Shown: positions 45,216 through 47,394 of the stretch, in pieces
Numbering within the stretch: the stretch's first letter is position 1
Layout: each line of letters starts with the position of its first letter
DNA from: Methylophaga sp.
Lineage (GTDB): Bacteria > Pseudomonadota > Gammaproteobacteria > Nitrosococcales > Methylophagaceae
Assembly (NCBI RefSeq): GCF_009711715.1
Contig: NZ_VENF01000002.1
Location: forward strand, 1-47,394
Reading direction: 5' to 3'
DNA: 47,394 nucleotides
Program-made: the position numbers and the translations under genes
The notes under the pieces: model-generated
Databases searched by the model: none
Told to the model about the DNA's origin: nothing
The model's input: the letters and a program-made list of their open reading frames with translations, nothing else

Positions 45216-45864
45216 TAATCTGCACCTGACTGAGTCTGAGAAGTGTATCCGGGCCAAGTGGGTGAGTTGCCAGCTCAAACTCAAAGTATTTTTTCGCTAT
45301 AGCGGCGTAACAGTCTACGAGTTGAAGCCCGTGTGATTCTGCAAGATCTTTAAGATCAGATAGAGTGAGAATACCGTCGTGAATTCGGTCAACATCGTTG
45401 AGAAGTGAATCAGTTTCCGCTGGCGGGAGTTCCTGCCAGATATAACGATATAGCAATTTGAGATTACCGAATAAAGGCTCGACGCGAAGGTCGACATCTG
45501 TTACGACAGCATAGTCGAATCCGTCTAGTTCCATCGCTGCTGTAATGGCAGCAGTTTTTTCAATAAATTCGGGTTTTTGTGTGGTGGAATACGTTTTTAC
45601 TTCCACATACTTCAGTTTGGGGGTTGACCTGCGGACAACCTCGAAATCAGGGAAATGGTTATGGTATTTATTCTTGAAGGAATAAGGGTATTTGATAGGT
45701 TGAGGATGGTACTCAATAACATCATCATCGAACTCAAGGTAAAAAAGGAAATCACGCTCTACCTGTGAGTCCCATTCAACCATGCGTCTCATTTTGTAGC
45801 TGGGAAAATTTCCAATAACACGGTCCTTACCGCCATTGTTGATCTTCCGTGCTGGTTTTCTCAC
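45208..45864 (-). CDS. tnsA: TnsA-like 5'-end endonuclease
   Basis: 218 aa from GTG 45864, which has AGGAG seven bases upstream; an earlier in-frame GTG at 45888 gives 226 aa but has a poor ribosome site. It shows the PD-(D/E)xK restriction-enzyme-like core: Glu in VERDF, Asp in HFPDFEV and the pair YVEVKTY (E, K). The C-terminal winged region (~130-218) would bind TnsB/TnsC. TnsA cuts the other DNA strand at the transposon ends so that the element leaves its old site. Its presence separates this module from TniA/TniB/TniQ (Tn5053-type) systems. Confidence 0.88.
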   Translation of the reverse strand: MRKPARKINNGGKDRVIGNFPSYKMRRMVEWDSQVERDFLFYLEFDDDVIEYHPQPIKYPYSFKNKYHNHFPDFEVVRRSTPKLKYVEVKTYSTTQKPEFIEKTAAITAAMELDGFDYAVVTDVDLRVEPLFGNLKLLYRYIWQELPPAETDSLLNDVDRIHDGILTLSDLKDLAESHGLQLVDCYAAIAKKYFEFELATHPLGPDTLLRLSQVQING

Positions 45865-45889
45865 CCATATGCTCCTTTGCAGTGGCACT

Positions 45890-45963
45890 TTTCTATGCCA
45901 ATTAATGGAGGCAATATAGGTTAGTGGTATCAGAAATGCAACTTATGGTCGTTTAATGTGACA
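45890..45963 (-). repeat. Candidate Tn7-like right end
   Basis: Read on the minus strand from 45963, the sequence begins TGTCACATTAAACGACCATA, i.e. the TGT...ACA terminal triplet shared by Tn7-like ends, 75-99 bases upstream of tnsA as in Tn7. ACCATAAGTTG, CCTATATTG and CCATTAATTGG at ~15, 43 and 55 bases in are weakly similar and could be TnsB sites. A matching left end was not found. Low-confidence proposal. Confidence 0.3.
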
Positions 45964-46006
45964 GGGGTAATTTAAAAGCGGCAAATAATATTATCTTGTT
46001 CGCTGA

Positions 46007-46729
46007 CTATAGATATTTTGAAAGCGGCTCATCCTTGTCTGTCTTATCAGTGATCTTTGTAAGCTTTAAATTTCCTGCTGTATTTAGGCCCTTCCACCAC
46101 ATACGACGGGTCCAATAAATTCCAGTCAGAAGGTTTGGGGTTGATGCAGACCAAGCAAGATCTGCTGCACCTCTATGAGCATCCTGATCAGAGGTTTTAG
46201 GTTCTGGAGTTACCTGTTCATATACATAAACAAGGTTGACTGTGTCTGCATCATGCTTTCTGAGCATTGATGAGGAAAGGCTATGAGAGTCACCAGCAGT
46301 ACTGCTAAGTTTTCCTTTAACTTTGACACAAAAAAGAGAGGCCTTTATTTCTAGCACCATTTTATCGGCTTTTAATTGAATTTGACCGAGCTTCTCTGCC
46401 GAAACTTTTTCTCCTGTTAGGGCTGCATGATTTACGCACTCAATGATTGGCCAGTTTGATTCACTTGAGCCCACCCATATGCCATTAATATCAGGGAAAA
46501 CGTGTTTATTTAATGCAGGGAACTTCCTCCATATCAGTCTCCAGCCAGAATAATATGATGGGGCTCCAAACCAGAGGGTAAAACAAAAATAAATCAACAT
46601 GACAAAGAACCTAACCACATCCACTTTAGATGCATCAACAAGGTCACACAATGAAATCAAAACAACTAGAAAAAGGCTGTAGCCGATTAAGATTCCATAC
46701 CACCATGATTTAGGTATGAGCCTATACAT
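46007..46729 (-). CDS. cap15: CBASS effector Cap15-like membrane beta-barrel protein
   Basis: 240 aa. Two N-terminal membrane helices (residues ~10-31 and ~38-57) are followed by a beta-rich domain beginning FPDINGIWVGSS (79-89), with the LxGxW-like start, SLSSS, a VYVYEQ strand and LTGIYWTRRMWWKG near the end. This is the layout of Cap15, which is activated by a cyclic nucleotide through its barrel and damages the inner membrane of the infected cell. It lies 53 bases after the JAB-protease gene on the same strand, as in type II CBASS operons. The cyclase should lie upstream but is beyond the window. Confidence 0.82.
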   Translation of the reverse strand: MYRLIPKSWWYGILIGYSLFLVVLISLCDLVDASKVDVVRFFVMLIYFCFTLWFGAPSYYSGWRLIWRKFPALNKHVFPDINGIWVGSSESNWPIIECVNHAALTGEKVSAEKLGQIQLKADKMVLEIKASLFCVKVKGKLSSTAGDSHSLSSSMLRKHDADTVNLVYVYEQVTPEPKTSDQDAHRGAADLAWSASTPNLLTGIYWTRRMWWKGLNTAGNLKLTKITDKTDKDEPLSKYL

Positions 46730-46782
46730 AATTATGTCACCAATCCAAATGTTCGGTTATAGGTAATTTGCAAAGTGATTCT

Positions 46783-47253
46783 TCATTCCTGAGTGTGTAG
46801 GGACAATGCTTTTATTTGATTACCAAGCTTTTTCCCTACCCAAATATTCCTTCGCCCAATAATTAAGAGTATTGAGGGGGCTGGATCTGTTAAGTTTTTT
46901 TTCCAACTTGTTAAGTCGAGCAATGAAGGAGATGGGACATCTTCAGGGTGTGTGTGCCATTCGCCAACATAATTGAGTATTCCTTTGGATGCATAGAAAG
47001 CCTGATTCACGGCTAATTGATGATGACGTCCCTTGCGATTAACTGAAAACCTTGTTCTGATGTCACCTTGTCCAGGTTCAGAAATATGCCTAATGATGAT
47101 GTGCTCCCCTCGACGCTCACCGATAAGTACGCCTGCAGCTTCATCATTTTCCAGGTTCATTTGTCTATGAAAATATAACTTTTTGTATGCTGAGGATATG
47201 ATAACGACCAAGTTTCCATCACTATCTTTAAAAGTCAGATCCGTCTCATGCAT
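46783..47253 (-). CDS. cap3: CBASS Cap3-like JAB/JAMM peptidase
   Basis: 156 aa single JAB1/MPN domain. All JAMM metal ligands are present: E38 in NDEAAGVLIGE, then H100-T-H102-P, seven residues, Ser110 and Asp113 (WHTHPEDVPSPSLLD). In type II CBASS, Cap3 cleaves the cyclase from proteins to which Cap2 (E1/E2-like) has attached it, thus limiting activation. It is followed by cap15. The start is ATG 47253 without a strong ribosome site. Other bacterial JAB proteins exist, but the neighbour makes CBASS likeliest. An IS3-like element lies just upstream, so cap2 and the cyclase are either beyond it or lost. Confidence 0.82.
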   Translation of the reverse strand: MHETDLTFKDSDGNLVVIISSAYKKLYFHRQMNLENDEAAGVLIGERRGEHIIIRHISEPGQGDIRTRFSVNRKGRHHQLAVNQAFYASKGILNYVGEWHTHPEDVPSPSLLDLTSWKKNLTDPAPSILLIIGRRNIWVGKKLGNQIKALSLHTQE

Positions 47254-47329
47254 TACAAACTACACAAGGGTTCTACCCCGATTTTGCGGACACTTCAAAG
47301 AAGCCTGATAATGGGCAAAAGGAGTGTTT

Positions 47330-47394
47330 ATGTCAAAGAGAAGAAAATACAGCCCCGAGTTCAAACAGGGTGCTGTTGAGCAAACCCGGCAGCC
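47330..47394 (+). CDS. IS3-family transposase OrfA, N-terminal part
   Basis: Starts with AAAGGAG six bases before the ATG and reads MSKRRKYSPEFKQGAVEQTR up to the window edge. The MSK..YS.EFK..AV pattern is the start of an IS3-type OrfA (HTH_8/IS911-like). It differs from the IS3 at 6947 (MSNKRYPEEF), so it is another element. The bases before it (TGCGGACACTTC at 47285) look like part of its left end. The rest lies outside the window. Confidence 0.75.
   Translation, partial: MSKRRKYSPEFKQGAVEQTRQ

Overview
The window looks like an accessory island of a marine or environmental gammaproteobacterium with moderate GC. This is inferred from the gene content and the proteobacterial style of the proteins; Methylophaga or another Thiotrichales-like host is a guess. 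It holds almost no housekeeping genes and no tRNA or rRNA that I can see. Instead there are layers of metal-resistance genes, a self-contained carbon and energy cassette, nested insertion sequences, a DNA-processing cluster, an array of unrecognised paralogous genes, a Tn7-like transposition module and part of a CBASS anti-phage operon.

1-6.5 kb is divalent metal efflux: the end of a CzcC-type outer-membrane gene, czcB, czcA, a CzcD-type CDF exporter, and a convergent second CDF protein with an HMA-like N-terminus that has its own MerR-type promoter. 6.9-9.4 kb is an IS3-family element split by an IS30-family element. 9.7-14.8 kb is a copper module behind a MerR-type operator: MerR regulator, HMA chaperone, a P1B ATPase with three exact 90-residue-spaced metal-binding repeats, and several small membrane or HMA-like proteins. 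14.9-24.5 kb is a co-directional cassette: AMP/thymidine phosphorylase family, PRPP synthetase family, beta-CASP RNase, helical bundle protein, phospholipase D, phosphoketolase, acetate kinase and an ion channel. It could turn the ribose part of nucleotides into acetyl phosphate and ATP. 24.6-34 kb carries an EamA exporter, cytochrome c, an APC permease, copB, copA, a Met/His-rich periplasmic protein, the divergent copper-type two-component pair and an MHS-family transporter.

34.3-39.7 kb holds a Y-family polymerase overlapping a small SRAP-like gene, endonuclease I, a HAD-like gene, and three copies of one unrecognised gene family (A). Two of these are followed by a second family (B) with a zinc-knuckle-like end. 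One B copy is broken, and one A copy is cut at its 5' end by a relic of an IS3 end.

39.8-45.9 kb, on the minus strand, is a complete tnsA-tnsB-tnsC-tniQ operon. Its TniQ is unusually long because the C-terminal two thirds is built from about six repeated DNA-binding-like modules. Immediately beyond it are cap15 and cap3 of a type II-like CBASS system. The expected cyclase and cap2 are not in the window, which ends in the start of another IS3-family element lying just upstream of cap3.

The strongest leads are the modular TniQ/TnsD-like protein next to CBASS, the A/B gene-pair array, and the nucleotide-to-phosphoketolase cassette.
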